This document shows positions 1 to 11,900 of a DNA stretch of 14,918 bases, piece after piece. Position numbers and translations under genes: made by a program. The notes under the pieces are model-generated. The model had not been told where the DNA came from. It searched no databases and saw nothing but the letters and a program-made list of their open reading frames with translations. Source of the stretch: Irineochytrium annulatum (taxonomy: Eukaryota > Chytridiomycota > Chytridiomycetes > Chytridiales > Chytridiaceae); the NCBI GenBank assembly GCA_027600665.1, contig JADGJL010000727.1, positions 1 to 14,918 on the forward strand, read 5' to 3'. The number at the start of each line of letters is the position of its first letter. Positions within the stretch are counted from its first letter, which is position 1.

Positions 1-1193
1 GAGTGGAGGGACGAAGCGGGGAGATAACAACAGAGATAGGAGGAATGGGTGGTGGGGAAGTGGCGTGAATAATGAAGCTATTGCATATCGTTATATTAGC
101 ATGTCCTTCCTGCCTGATTAATGTTGCCTAGATGATATGTACTTATCAAAATTACATGTGTTTACTACGTCTTCATTAATTTTCTGCTCCTTGTATTTTG
201 GTTCGACCTGGATCGTTTACTTCAAACCCTATTTCGCATCTTACAAATATATTACGCTGTTGTGTATCATGGCAACTGCGGGTGTGTATCAATTTTGATG
301 AACTTCCATCGCTGCCTTCCCCACAAATTGTTTTCAGAATTTTATTCAAAGCTTGCGGCGCACATGTCATCTATTTATAAGGGACAGTAGTAATCCACAA
401 GGGAGATATATAGCAGCTTGCTGACTAGTACTGCGGAATTACGGCGAATTCCTGAGTGCACGGACGGTAGGTTGATCTCCAATTCGTGGAAAGTTTTTCT
501 TCTCAGATCGTAGGGGTCAATGAGAGCTGAATTGCGGGATGAGTGTTCGTGTTTTAAGGTGGATGCGGACAAGGAGCCCGAAGGGCGATATTGTCTCTCA
601 CTCGTGCCGTGACCATGTGCAGACGCGTCGTCAGCGTTCACAAGGCCGGAGCGACTTCGGTCATGTGGAACGATGCCCTCTTTGCTTCCCTTGCCCTCCG
701 GAGACCCCTTTCGCGAATAAACCCTCGCGATGGCCATCTCGAGAGAAGCCCTGAACAAAAAAGCAACAGAACATGGAGCGAAGTCGCAGAAGTAGGTGAA
801 AAATGTATTCGGTTGACAAAAAAAAAAGAAAATGTTTGTTATGAGAAATGCATAGGCCAAAAAAGAATGAAAATGGCCTTATGGAAAACCAAGAAAAGAT
901 AAGAAACGAAAAACTGCAGTCAAGAGGCCGATTGGCGCACAGATACGAAAGAAATCGTCTTTAAAGAAAAAAAATTAGAATTATGATGCAAAAGGCTATA
1001 GTAGTGGTAGTACGATAGACAGAAAAGTCATAAGAGAAAAGCGGCGAATGCAAGCTCACCTTTACATTATTAACGAACAGAAAAACAAGAAAAATGCACA
1101 GCGAATTGCAAAACCTTCATGCCCCCCTCACAAGTGACCAAAAAGAAAAAAAAAGAACAAAGAAAAAGAACAAAAAAAAAAATCACTTTACGC
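1..1193. other. AT-rich flank without a supported gene
   Basis: This stretch is clearly richer in A and T than the rest of the window and has no recognisable protein domain. The part from about 880 to 1193 holds long A-runs on the plus strand, densest at 1138-1183; read on the minus strand this is a T-rich tract just after the stop of the WSC-domain gene, so it is probably that gene's 3' untranslated region. No clear AATAAA signal was seen there. A minus-strand frame from an ATG at 737 down to 375 (120 codons) has moderately GC-rich third positions and could be part of an unrecognised gene, but it has no motif and no convincing splice partner. No tRNA, rRNA or repeat array was seen. Confidence 0.5.
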
Positions 1194-4100
1194 TTAAGCC
1201 CACCGGCTCCGCCGCACCGCGGGGGCGGGGGCGCTCACCGTCAATGCGCTCGCACCAACAACATACTGATAAACGCTCAGCGTGCTCCCCGCCCCACAAA
1301 TCCCGTTCCCATCCACCTTGCACGCCATGCTACACTTGCTTGCGGGAGCGTCGACAACCGTCGCATTCCTCCAGGTCGTGTCGCACCAGCACTCGGACCC
1401 GTATTCGAGGCCGCAGAACGTCATGGGTGGGGACGCGGCCCGGCCCTTGGCGAGGCAGGCGGCGGTCGTGTGGCCGGAGCCGTAGAGCTTGCTGAAGGTA
1501 CGCGGGTTGCCCGGGTCGGAGTAGCAGCCTAGGTACGACCAGCCGGATGTTGGGGTGGCGATTGAGGACGTTGAGGTGGTGGTAGAGGTCGTCGAGGTGG
1601 AAATTGACGTGGCGTCCGAGGTCGTTGCAGTAGAGCTCGCGGTCAAACTCGTCGCGTCGGAGGAGGTCGCCGCCGCAGCGGACGTGGTGGAGGAACTGGT
1701 CGGCACCCCAATGGCGCCCGCCCGATACTGATAAGCGCTCAGCCGGTTCCCATTCCCACAAATTCCTGTCGCGCCGGGCGCATTGCACTTGGTGCTGCAG
1801 TCTGAGTCCGGCGCCTGCACGCTGGTTGTGTTTTTGAACTGGGTGTCGCACCAGCACTCGGACCCGTACTCGAGCCCGCAGAGCGACTGGCCGGCCGAGG
1901 CGCCCTTAGCGAGACACGCCGCAATCGTGTAGCCGGAGCCCCACCGCTGGCCGAACGGGTGCGGGTTGCCGCGGTCGTAGAGGCAGCCGATGGCCACCCA
2001 GTTGGAGGGGACAGAAACGGCGGTTGTTGTGGTGGTTGCTGCGGTCGTTGTAGTGGAGGTGGAAGTCGGCGCGGAAGTAGTGGAAGGCGGCGTAGCGGAT
2101 GATATCGAGGATGTTGCAGGCGTTGTGGTGGTCGAGGTTACGGGTCCAATGATCGACTGCGCGATGTACAGCGTGAGCCTATTCCCGCTCCCGCAGATCT
2201 CGGCCTTGTTGCCGTTGCACGGATCATTGCACTGCGCGAGCGGCACGTCGACGCTCGTCGTGTTCAGGAAGCTGTTCCCGCACCAGCATTCGCCGCCATA
2301 CTCCAGCCCAGCGTAGCTGTACGCCGAGCACGCCGACAGGCAGTCCTCGACCGTTCGCTTCGGGTTCTGCATCTGCTTCGAAAGCGTCCGGCCGGCCCCG
2401 TTAGCAGCGTCCAAGACGCACCCGTAGGAGACCCAGCCCGCCACCTGCGGGAAAGTCTGCCTCGCGACGAAGTTGATCTCGATTGCTCCGGTGCTGGCCG
2501 GGTCGTTCGTGTTAAGCTCCCATGGCGCCGTGAAGACCTGGGGCGGCGAGCCGACGACGTAAGGGTTCACGGTCGGGCTGGTGAACGTCACGGGGACAGT
2601 GACGGTTTGACCGGGAGCGATAAGCTCCTGCTCGAAGATCGCGTTGTAAAGGGCCTGAATAGCGCCGGCGTAGGGCGGCTTGCACTTAGTGATGAGGAGG
2701 TTGGACTTGCCGACATTCGAGACAAGGACATTGAGGGTCACGTTCTCGCCCATTGGTTTAGAGCCGAAGTCGACGTTCAGAGAGGAGGTGTAGGTGCCGT
2801 CGAGCTGTTGGGTATCGAGCTTCAGGGCGGGCGGACCCGCGGCGGACCCCGTGAGAAGGAGAGAGGCGGAGCCTCCATTGGAGGTGAAGGCGACGTTGTC
2901 GCTGTAGACGCCGTCGGCGGTCGGGGTAAACTTAACGGAGAGCGTTAAAGTGCTGCCGGAGGGGAGGGTGTAGGGCAACTTCGGGGCATTCAAGACGGAG
3001 AAGGGGCCGGTATTAGCGGGGTAGTCGATGCTGGACACGACAAGGTCCTGGGACCCATCGTTGAGGACGATAGCGGTTGCCGTGTTCGAGGTCAAGCCAG
3101 TGACGACACCACCAAAATCAATCGAGTTGGGCTGAAGGACGAGGTTGGCGCCGTTCGCGAGGGCCGCGCCGTGAAGGGATGCGAGGGCGTAAAGCGAGAT
3201 GCCGTTCGCGGTGACGGTAAGGTTCAAGACGGCGTTGTAGGATCCCGGCGCGGTCGGGTTGAACGTGAGGGAGATGGGGAAGGGAGCCTTCGCCTGGAGC
3301 TGAATGGGGAAGTTGATGGGGGTAGTGAGGGTCCACGAAGGGTCGGAGATTTTGACGCCAGTGACCGTGACGGCATTGGCGCCAACAACGAAGTTGACGG
3401 GCTGGACGGACGTGTTAAAGCCAACGACAACCTTGCCGAAGTCGACGGACTGGGCCGTTAGCGGGGTTGTGAGGGGAGAGCCGTACTTAATCATTCGCCC
3501 GTCCGACGTAACGATGTAGACGCTGCCCTGGCTGAAGGCCGGGCGGGTGAACTTGTTGAACGCATAAATCCCGGCAACGGAAGCCTAATGCACAAGTTAG
3601 TACAATGAAAAAGGCAAAGGCGACGGCTACGTAACCCACCGAAAAAAGCGGTGCCAGGTCCCCATTCTGCGGCACGGCCTTAAACGCGTAAATCGACGAG
3701 CTGTAATCCATATACCACACAATGGCCGACCCGGGTGCCCCGTTCATCGACGTGACAATCGGCGAACCCGAAAACTGCCTCGCATTGTTCTTGGCCTGGC
3801 CCGCGAATGAGAATCCGACCGTATCCCCGCTGGACGAGAACCGGTACGCCTGAAGCGGGCTCCCGGCGGGTATGGCATACATGAACCCGCCGTCCTCGAC
3901 TCCCGGGTACATCGCCACAGATCCGAACATAGAGCCCGGCAGCGTGACCGTCGCGAGGACGCCGTCCCCGCCCTGTGCGCCTTGAGCGAATCCGCCGAGA
4001 TTGTTGGCGTCCATCACGTACACCAAGCCCGTCTTGCCAACGGAGGCGCAGAGCTTCGGATGCGAGGGCGTACTGAAGACCGTGCCCTGCGGGAAGAGCG

Positions 4101-5445
4101 TCACACCGCCCGACCCAAAGTCCCTATCCCCGCCGTTCAGCTGCTGATAGTTGTACGGCATGAAGAAGTCCTGCGCATGCATCTTCCCCGACGCGTCTAT
4201 GCCAAAGTTGATGGTTGACTGCCCGAGCTGCCCCGGTGGCGAGTTGCCGGCCGTAGCGACCTTGGTGGGTGAGTCGTCCCCGTTGCCCGTGACGACGAAG
4301 AGTCGGTTCGAGGAATCCGAGGCCACGCCGCCACCAGACATCCAGATCCCGGACCCGCCGTTGTTGATGTTGGTCGTGGCGCCGCTATTGGTCACAACAG
4401 CCGAAATAAGGGTTCCTGTGCTTGCCTCAAAGGACATGACCCATCCCGTGAAGTTGAACAGGTCGCTATTTTTTTTGCGAATGAGTACTGCACTGCGAAT
4501 GCGGCGAATCCAAAAACAATCTCACCAGTGCGAACCAAACGCAGCATACACGACCCCGTTCTGGAACATGACGGCGGGCCGCTGCAAGACAATCCCGCCC
4601 TGGAATACGCGCCGCTTGTCGTTGTCCGCCACAATACCCTCCAGATCCACCGGGTACCCATTCATCTCCTGCAAACCATCCACACGCACGCCATGGAAGT
4701 GATACCGCCCATTCAGCGGCGCCCCACCGGGAAACATCCCTGGACCCGTCCCCGCCGCGTAAGTCTTTGAGAAAAAGTACGCGACACCGGTTGCGGGGTC
4801 AATTGCGGGCGTGCCGATGACGCCGACATTCGCATTGTTGATGTCCCCGCAGTTGACGTCCGTGCCGACGTTAAAGGGCACGTCCACGTTGGCGGCGTTG
4901 AGGACGGCGCCAGTGCCGGCGTCGAGGGTGTAGATATTGTTGTTGGTGGTGGCGACGAAGACGGCCTGCTTGCCGGTGGAGGGGAGGGTGTAGACGAGGG
5001 GTGAGGCGTAGCAATGGCCGGGCGCGCTGTAGTGATAAGCTAAATAACGCTATTCACGGAGATAATTGAACTCTACTACTTACACCCCGTTGATGGTTGG
5101 GAGGGATGCCTGATACAGCTGCCCGAAGGCGTTGGAGCCGACGATGTTCGGGTCCAGGTTGGCATTGGGCCTGCGAGTCGGAGAGCAGAGTAAGCTCCAT
5201 AGCCACATCATCACGCCCCATCACGAGATCGGGTCGTCGCGTCCACGTCGTCGCCAGGTCCACGACGTCGTCATACTCAAAGAGAGCACTCACACATATC
5301 CATGCCGCAAGTTTCCTCCGGTTGCCGTCAAGAAGTCGTCCGCCACGACCGACCGTGGGGCCAAGACGGTGGTCAGGGCCGCCGCGATAGCGAAGGCTCC
5401 CGCGGCCATCCTCCGCCTCTCGGGTGTAGCTGCTGCTCTAAACAT
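1194..5445 (-). CDS. Secreted PQQ-like propeller / ASH / triple-WSC protein
   Basis: Five exons give 1318 residues: 5445-5294, 5170-5084, 5026-4526, 4465-3640, 3584-1194. Introns are 123, 57, 60 and 55 nt; donors include GTAAGT and GTGAGT, and the last intron has a perfect TACTAAC at 3602-3596. Residues 1-35 look like a signal peptide (RRR, then an Ala-rich core, cleavage near VVA/DD); Met13 is an alternative start. Residues about 36-550 resemble bacterial-type PQQ-like beta-propellers, with blade phrases such as NIYTLDAGTG, FGSHCDLFNFTGW and IWMSGGG. Three Ig-like modules of the ASPM/SPD-2/Hydin type start at the phrases VDFG, SIDFG and VDFG near residues 569, 676 and 793. WSC domains follow at about 905-1000, 1050-1145 and 1202-1300, each with the Cys-rich core around LEYG.ECWC, joined by Thr/Ser-rich linkers likely to be O-glycosylated. 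WSC domains are known as carbohydrate-binding or wall-sensor modules. No C-terminal membrane helix is seen, so I infer secretion into or beyond the wall. Enzyme activity cannot be judged. Confidence 0.88.
1378..1881 (-). repeat. Near-identical 39-bp direct repeat inside WSC domains 2 and 3
   Basis: Positions 1378-1416 and 1843-1881 match at 37 of 39 bases. They encode the same core of the second and third WSC domains (the CGLEYGSECWCDT segment). The two domains also share the phrase AACLAKG and the same layout, whereas the first WSC domain differs more. This points to a recent internal duplication of one WSC unit with its Ser/Thr linker, or to gene conversion between them. Confidence 0.8.
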
Positions 5446-5906
5446 GGTCGGTGGACGCTCTATGTTCTATGGAGGGCCGTCTAGGGAGCAGGCCAGAGCT
5501 CTGGTGGACTGAGATCGATTGCGGTGTACACGCTGGACTTGTCAGTTTAGTAGCTGAGACGGAGTTGCTCGATGTGGAAGAAATTTTTGCATGGCACGGA
5601 GGTCCAGGAGTCACGACGTTTCTTGCAAGCTTATCAGAACGTCACGATGTCGCGTGGGCGCACTGGTGGCCCCACTGACGCCACATACCTCTTACGCGAC
5701 GATAACCAGTGCAACAAATAATTTGAGCAGTGCTACGCCGCTCGTGATTCGCTGTAATTTAGGGCAGCTTCTATTTAAAACTCTAAATTTTGAACACATC
5801 AGATTTCTGTTCGACTTGTGGTGGTTGCAAGAAGATGGAAAGCAAGTAACATACGAGCGAGAAAGGGGAAGGTTCGCAGATGATTATAATAGACAAAGGT
5901 CCCTAA
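5446..5906. other. Spacer between two co-directional genes
   Basis: These 461 bases lie downstream of the PARP stop and upstream of the surface-protein start, both on the minus strand, so they should hold the PARP 3' end and the surface-protein promoter. An AT-rich patch at about 5760-5800 includes TATTTAAAA on the plus strand, too far from the start at 5445 to call a TATA box with any confidence. Plus-strand frames here (for example 5451-5678) show no family motif. Nothing else was recognised. Confidence 0.5.
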
Positions 5907-8900
5907 TTACGCCTTAAATTGAAGCAAATACTTCAACCTGACCCTATTCGCATCGTAAACAATGTACTGCAACATAGCCGTCAGTGGGTACATCGCGGCA
6001 AAGCAAACAACATACCTCGTTGTAGTTCAAGTACCCGGAAATTTCTCCCGCCGACTGAAGCGCGCCGCAAGGGACCCCACATCCGTCCGGCCCAAGCACG
6101 AGCCCCGAACGGTCCGGCCTCATTCTCCCAACCCCCTTCGTCGAGCTCGTACCCCTCAGCGGCTCCTCCATGTACCAGCTAGTCTCCAGGCACGAAGACT
6201 CGCCGAGGGCGACCTCGCACAGGAACATGAACCGATCGCTCCCCGAGCTCCAGCCGCAGTACGGCAGCGACTTGCTAAATGAATCGGCCGTATATATTCC
6301 CTTGCCGAACATCAAGCCCGTGCTAGGGGCCTCGGGCGGGGCGATTTTCAGGCCGCGCGCCAGGATACCGGCGACGTTGAGCAGCCGCGTGCCGTGCCAG
6401 AGGAGCAGATTGCTGGGCCGCAGGCCCTCGTTGTCCTCAACGATGGTCTTTCCGGCGCCGACAAAGTCCTTAAACGTTTCGACCTCCTCCAAACGAGTAA
6501 CGGCAAAGATATTCACAATTTCAGGTGTCTGCGTCGCCGTCCGCGTTACGTATCGTTCGATCAGGTTGTACTCTGGCGTATGCTTCGGGATAACGCTGAT
6601 TTTGGCGCCGAGATTTTGGTATATGGCGTCAATCCTTGCTCGGCCATCTGAATAACGACATTTAGAATATTTCGCTATGGAATCGAATCCTACTTAGGTC
6701 AAGGAGGTCCTCATGAATGTAATTCATTGACTCGTTGATGTCAGACCTGAGAGTTGCAAAATGTAAGTGGTCATTTTCAAAGACCGTTTATACTGACATT
6801 ACATCCAACATGTCCCTTCTATCCTTAATCGCGTCCGTTGTATTTATCATCGGAGGCGTCGACGATCCGTAATCATGAGGTATCAGCTCGTAGAAGTGGT
6901 TCGTGAGTTCATCTTCAGCGGTTAAGCATTAGCGCAGATCTGTCTTCGTTACCAATCAAGCCGTCAAGTTCCTTGCGCTCATCTTCGCACTCTTTAACCT
7001 TTTGACCCCTGTACGAGTTAATAAATGTCAAGCGAGTGACGTGCTCGGCAAGTGTGGATAGAATTGTATAGCCCTCGTGTATCTGCGTGTGACTAAATTG
7101 GCCGACCGGAAGTCGCTTTAAGTCAAGATTCAGCCCTGACAGGTCGCGGCCCATCAGCTCTTTGTCAGTGGCCTTCTCCAATAGCTCCTGAATTGGCTTC
7201 GCAAGAGCTGATTTCGCTTTAATGGCCGGTCTGCGAAGGGTTAGAAGTAGTTTGACAACAAGCACGCACTTCTCTTTCGTGGGGTAATATCTCAGTTGAA
7301 ACGAGTATTTCTTGGTATCCCGCTTGAACTCATATCGCTCGGACCAACTGTTCCGAGTTTTTTCTTTAAACTTCGCTATGAACGCGGCCTTTGCGGTACT
7401 CAAATCTGGTCGAACACGGGTTAGCGCTGGGTGAAAGGAAAAAGAAAAATAGCGCGCCATGAAGGAAACACAAATATCTTATACCATAGAATTCTTCTCT
7501 CTTGTCGCCTTGCCTGCGAAAAAGAACCTGTAAAGATTTTGTATGGGTGATAGGCACATTACCCGTAATACATCTCGCCCATCCTTCCCCATCTGCGTTA
7601 AAGGCTGCGTCAGAGGAGACAATTACAGTCAAGTGACAAGCAATGGGTAATAGGGACCTTGTGTACACCACATACGGGGCGACTGACGTAATGCTGCGGA
7701 TAAAGTTGATCCGCTCCGTCAGTGAGTTCCGCTCCTTCGAATTTTGATTCAAGACATCCGGGTTTTCAAGGAGTTGGATGACGTAGAACTTATTATGTCC
7801 GTGCGACCCATGCTTTATTTCAACGAGCATGAGAAAAGCGTCGTAAATGTCGTTCCTCTTTTGTTCTTCATCAAATTCGACCAGGACGCGATACGCCGAG
7901 TTCCCAAAACGGGGGTCGACGGGAATATCAAGATCCGTCGCATGTTTGCGCTGACGTTCCGCCTCTGCATTCGCAAGCTTCTTCCGCGCTTCCTTCATTC
8001 GCTTCTCGAGATCCCTCTTCTCCTGAAGCGCCTTCGCCATCCCTTCCATTGACACGCCGTTTGCAAGCCTTTGATAATTCGAGCGAAGCTCAACCCCTTT
8101 CTTAACGAGTGCATCAAAAGCGGCATGTTTGCCCGCCTGCACGCTTTTGTTAACTCAGATCAAGTGATTCTTTACTTACGGGAATGGTGCGCTTGACGTC
8201 CTGAAGCACTGACTCGAACCCCTCACCGCAAAACGCAACCCAGCTCACCACTGAACGCCCCTCTTTATCGGCGGATAGCGGGTCTGCACCTGCGTCCAAC
8301 AAGGGCTTTAATTTCCCATATGATGGCATGATAACCCCGATGCTCTCCTCGACCAATACCACGTAGTAAAGCGGCGTTTTCCCTTCTGCGTCCCTAAGGT
8401 CGACGAGCTTCTTGACCGCGTCCGCGCCAACGAGACCTTTCAACCAAGCGAGCGCCCACGCCGATCTTCGTTGGAACCCGAAAATTGCAAGATGATGTAG
8501 CGGAGTCCGCTTGGAGATCGTGTCCCCAACAGCCATGAGGTCGACAATTCGTGATCGGTCTTCATGTGACAACAACGACGTAAGCTTGGATCTTAGCCCC
8601 GTGTTTCCGCCTATAATGGCGGCATGGAGCACATTGATGCCGCCTACGGTTCCAAACCCCTGTTTCGTTAATTCATCGTCCCATTGCACGCCTTCAGAAA
8701 GTTCGCTCAGCATTCCGACCGCGCTGAAAGTCTTTTCCTCCTTGGCAGCATCAAGAACTAGATCCATCAATGTTTCTTCTATAGGCGTTGTCTTGGACCG
8801 ATCTACTGGAAGCTCATCATCGTCGGCCAGCGGCTTTCTGCGATAGCAATAAAGCAGTAGATGCAGCAATTGAGAGTAGATTTTGTAGTGGCCGCCGCCG

Positions 8901-11900
8901 TTTGAATTCCCGTTTAGTCCGTTCGCTTTTCCAATCCCAAAAACTGCCCGCTCTTTAATTAATCTGATTGCGATACTTGAGGCATTTTCCGTAATAGCAT
9001 CCTACGACCGTAAACGTTAGAAGAGGGAGTGCCGGTCTACAGATTACCTTAAAAGCCCGAGCGGTATCCAAAGTAGGATCTGCAAGCATGATCTCCACGA
9101 TGTTTTGAAACTTCTCCTTCCGCTTTAAACAGAACCGGAAAGCCGACATCTTAGCCGTGGGATCGTCTGTCAAGCACTTCTTGGACGTAGAAGAGGACGA
9201 GGAGGAGGAGGAGGCGGAGGATGACGATGACGGTGAGGCTGAGGCTGTTGGCTGGACGCTGCAGTTAACATCAGCGCCTTTCCGCAGCAGGGCGTACGCC
9301 GTCGCAAAATTAGAGGCCATGAGAGCGTAGCTCAAAGGCGTGTTTCCCGCCTTCGTTTGGACGTTGATGTCGTCAAGCTTCAACAACTCCTCAACGCTCT
9401 TCCCAGCTTGTGGTAGAGAGCAAGCAAGATGTAGAGGCAACGCGCCGTCGTTGTCCGGTGCTCGGAGAGGTATGACACTTGAATCACTTAATCCTTTTCG
9501 TATGGCGGCCACCTGTTTCAGAAGATACCACGGCTCGATTTCCCCTGCATGGAGATAGAGGAGGTGAACGACTGTGCGTCCTTCCGAATTTGCGGCTGAT
9601 TATTGATGTTAGGCACAAATGTTGAATAGTTACTCACTACCTTTGAAGTTCACACTGGCGCACGAGGCGAAGGCGTTTAGGGCCTCCTCTCTCTTTTTGC
9701 CTGACAGCAACATCGGGACATAGTGCAAGGGACATGAGCCGACATATTCCGCAGTATGCCCTTTCACCGGCCCCTTCGGCGTATTCACGTTTTCCCCACG
9801 TTTCACCATCACGTCCAGCAAAAGCTCAAGCATTTCAACCTGCCCTGCGCGTACGCACAAATGCAAGATTGTCTCGCCTGACTCCTTATCCAAACACTCT
9901 TCACTTGACCAGTAGTCTCTCTTGCTAAGGTTTACCGGGTAAGTTGCTGAATAGTTCAGATGGCTCGAGTAGGCCTCGAAAAGAGCCTTCGCATACACAT
10001 ATTTGTCATGAAGAATAGCCTCTTGAAATGGCGTCTTATGCGTGGTCGGGTGCGGGCGATCGATAAGACACGGTTCCTTTTTAGTCATATACTTCAGTAG
10101 GGTTGCAAGTAGCGGAACGGCCGCTTCCCCTTCGGATTTCAGCAGCACCTCCAGCGCTGTGTGTTTCTTTGCGTCCAGTATGTTAACGTCAACGCCGTTC
10201 GATAGCAGGTACTCTAGCATTTTAGCGGTCGCGGTGTCCACATTGCTTAAATACTGATGCAAAACGCCTCCAAATTGGACCTCCGATGCACTCATGACGT
10301 GAATGCCACCGACGTAGTCGTAAATCTGCACTGCTTAGCGGCCGGAAGTGCGTAACGAAAAAATACCTTGTTAAAAGCAGCTATTACTTCATCCTCCGTT
10401 AAGAACTGCATCTTCTTCATCTCGCAGTACTGGTGCTTAGGGCCACCTTCGCCAATAGCCACCCCCTTCGAGTCCTTTCCAGCTTTGCCGAGAATGCAGT
10501 GCGTGCTTCCGGTCGCTTCGACGCGAAATTCTCCTCCACAAAATTCAACCATCCTCTTCAGCGCCGATGCTCTGGATTCGAAAACGCCCGTCGTAGTGAT
10601 TTTGGAGCCCACGTATGGGAGGAAGACGTCCCCCTCCGCCTCCCCGTCCACCTCCATACGATCCGGTTTCTTTTCAACTGCGTCATTAAGAGTCGCGTTC
10701 AGGTCAACCCCGTGCTCGACGCACAACCGAACGCATTCAAAATGGTTGTTAAGAACGGCCTTAATAAATATCGCGGAGCCGTCGTCCGATCGCGAGTTTA
10801 CGCTGATGTTCCTGGCAAGAAGGTACCGCACCACCCGCACGAACCCATTCGAAAGGGCTTCCGCCATCATCTTCGCGCCTGCGACGTCGTCGGGTACGTA
10901 CGCCGGAACGTGGCGCGGTCGGAAGCGCGCCGGAGACATAGGGTCCGCGTTGTTGACGGGCTCCATGAGGGTGCGGAGAATCGGGACCGAGTTGGCCTGC
11001 ACGGCGGCCAGAGCAAGGTCATCCATGAAGTCCACTGTGGAGAACGGGTCCGCATGGTGATCCTCTAACTTGAAATCCTCAACGTCGAGATTGTCATGTT
11101 TGCCGGTCGGCTCTGGTACGGTGGCGAGCACGGCGAGGAACATCGGGAAGTCCTTATTGGCAACGGCCTCCGTTATCGGGCCCTCTAATGCGCCTTCGCT
11201 CTTCAGGTGCTCGCTCTCCTCATTTGCAATGAAAAAGAAGTCGACATTGCGAAGCTTAAAATTATTCGTCAGCAAGATTTAAAAGAACACGGAAGCAACT
11301 CACGTCGATGACAGAGCTAAAAAACTCTGCTGAGGTCTCGTAGGCTACAAGGGGAGCCACCCTAGCCAACTTGGCACTTAACAAACATGTGGCGTTCTTT
11401 ATGCAGTGTGATTGCACCGCCGCCACTATCGCATTTTGCAGCTCGTCGTTGATCATTCTTTCAGGGAGCACGCCTTCAATCTTCGTTAGCAAAAGCTCGA
11501 GGACCGGCGAAGCCCCATTTGAAGCGACGTGGATGCCCTGCATTTCAGTTGCCTTCTCGTCGGCCAAATTCCAAGCTTTCCCGCCCATAGCTGCATAATA
11601 GAAGAGAGGCCGGTCGTTAGTGTCTGTTAACGTCAGATCTCCGCCCATCGAAACGAGATGCTTGAATATCTCAAGGTTCCCCCTCAAGGCCGCGCAATGC
11701 ATCGGCGTCAAGTAGATGCCTAGCGAGCCCGCGTTGATCGTCTCCGCATTCAACTCCTCCGTGACCTCGTCAACAGAGTTAGCCGTTAAGCACTGCCAGT
11801 GAAGTTTCGTGAACGGGCCGTCGTTGGGAAGGTGATCCGAGGCCTGGTCGCGACCGAGCATATCTGTCCTCGCACGCACAAGGGCCGGTACGGATGAAGC

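Noticed and set aside
375..860. Minus-strand open frame of 161 codons in the AT-rich left flank
   Set aside because: The first third is translated from A/T homopolymer (Phe-rich), the rest has only mild codon bias, no family motif, and no splice partner; not called as a gene.
5054..5293. Minus-strand frame of 79 codons upstream of the propeller
   Set aside because: Most of it is intron 1 (5171-5293) of the surface-protein gene read in the wrong frame; the spliced model gives a signal peptide and propeller start.
6670..6746. Reading the PARP exon 12 on through FHSEIF to its stop as a separate gene end
   Set aside because: A GT at 6693-6692 and an AG at 6649-6648 join it in frame to the catalytic-domain exon, and the result aligns with PARPs without gaps.
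7744..8052. Plus-strand open frame of 102 codons inside the PARP gene
   Set aside because: It is antisense to the exon coding the coiled-coil and WGR start, which fits the rebuilt protein; the plus frame has no motif.
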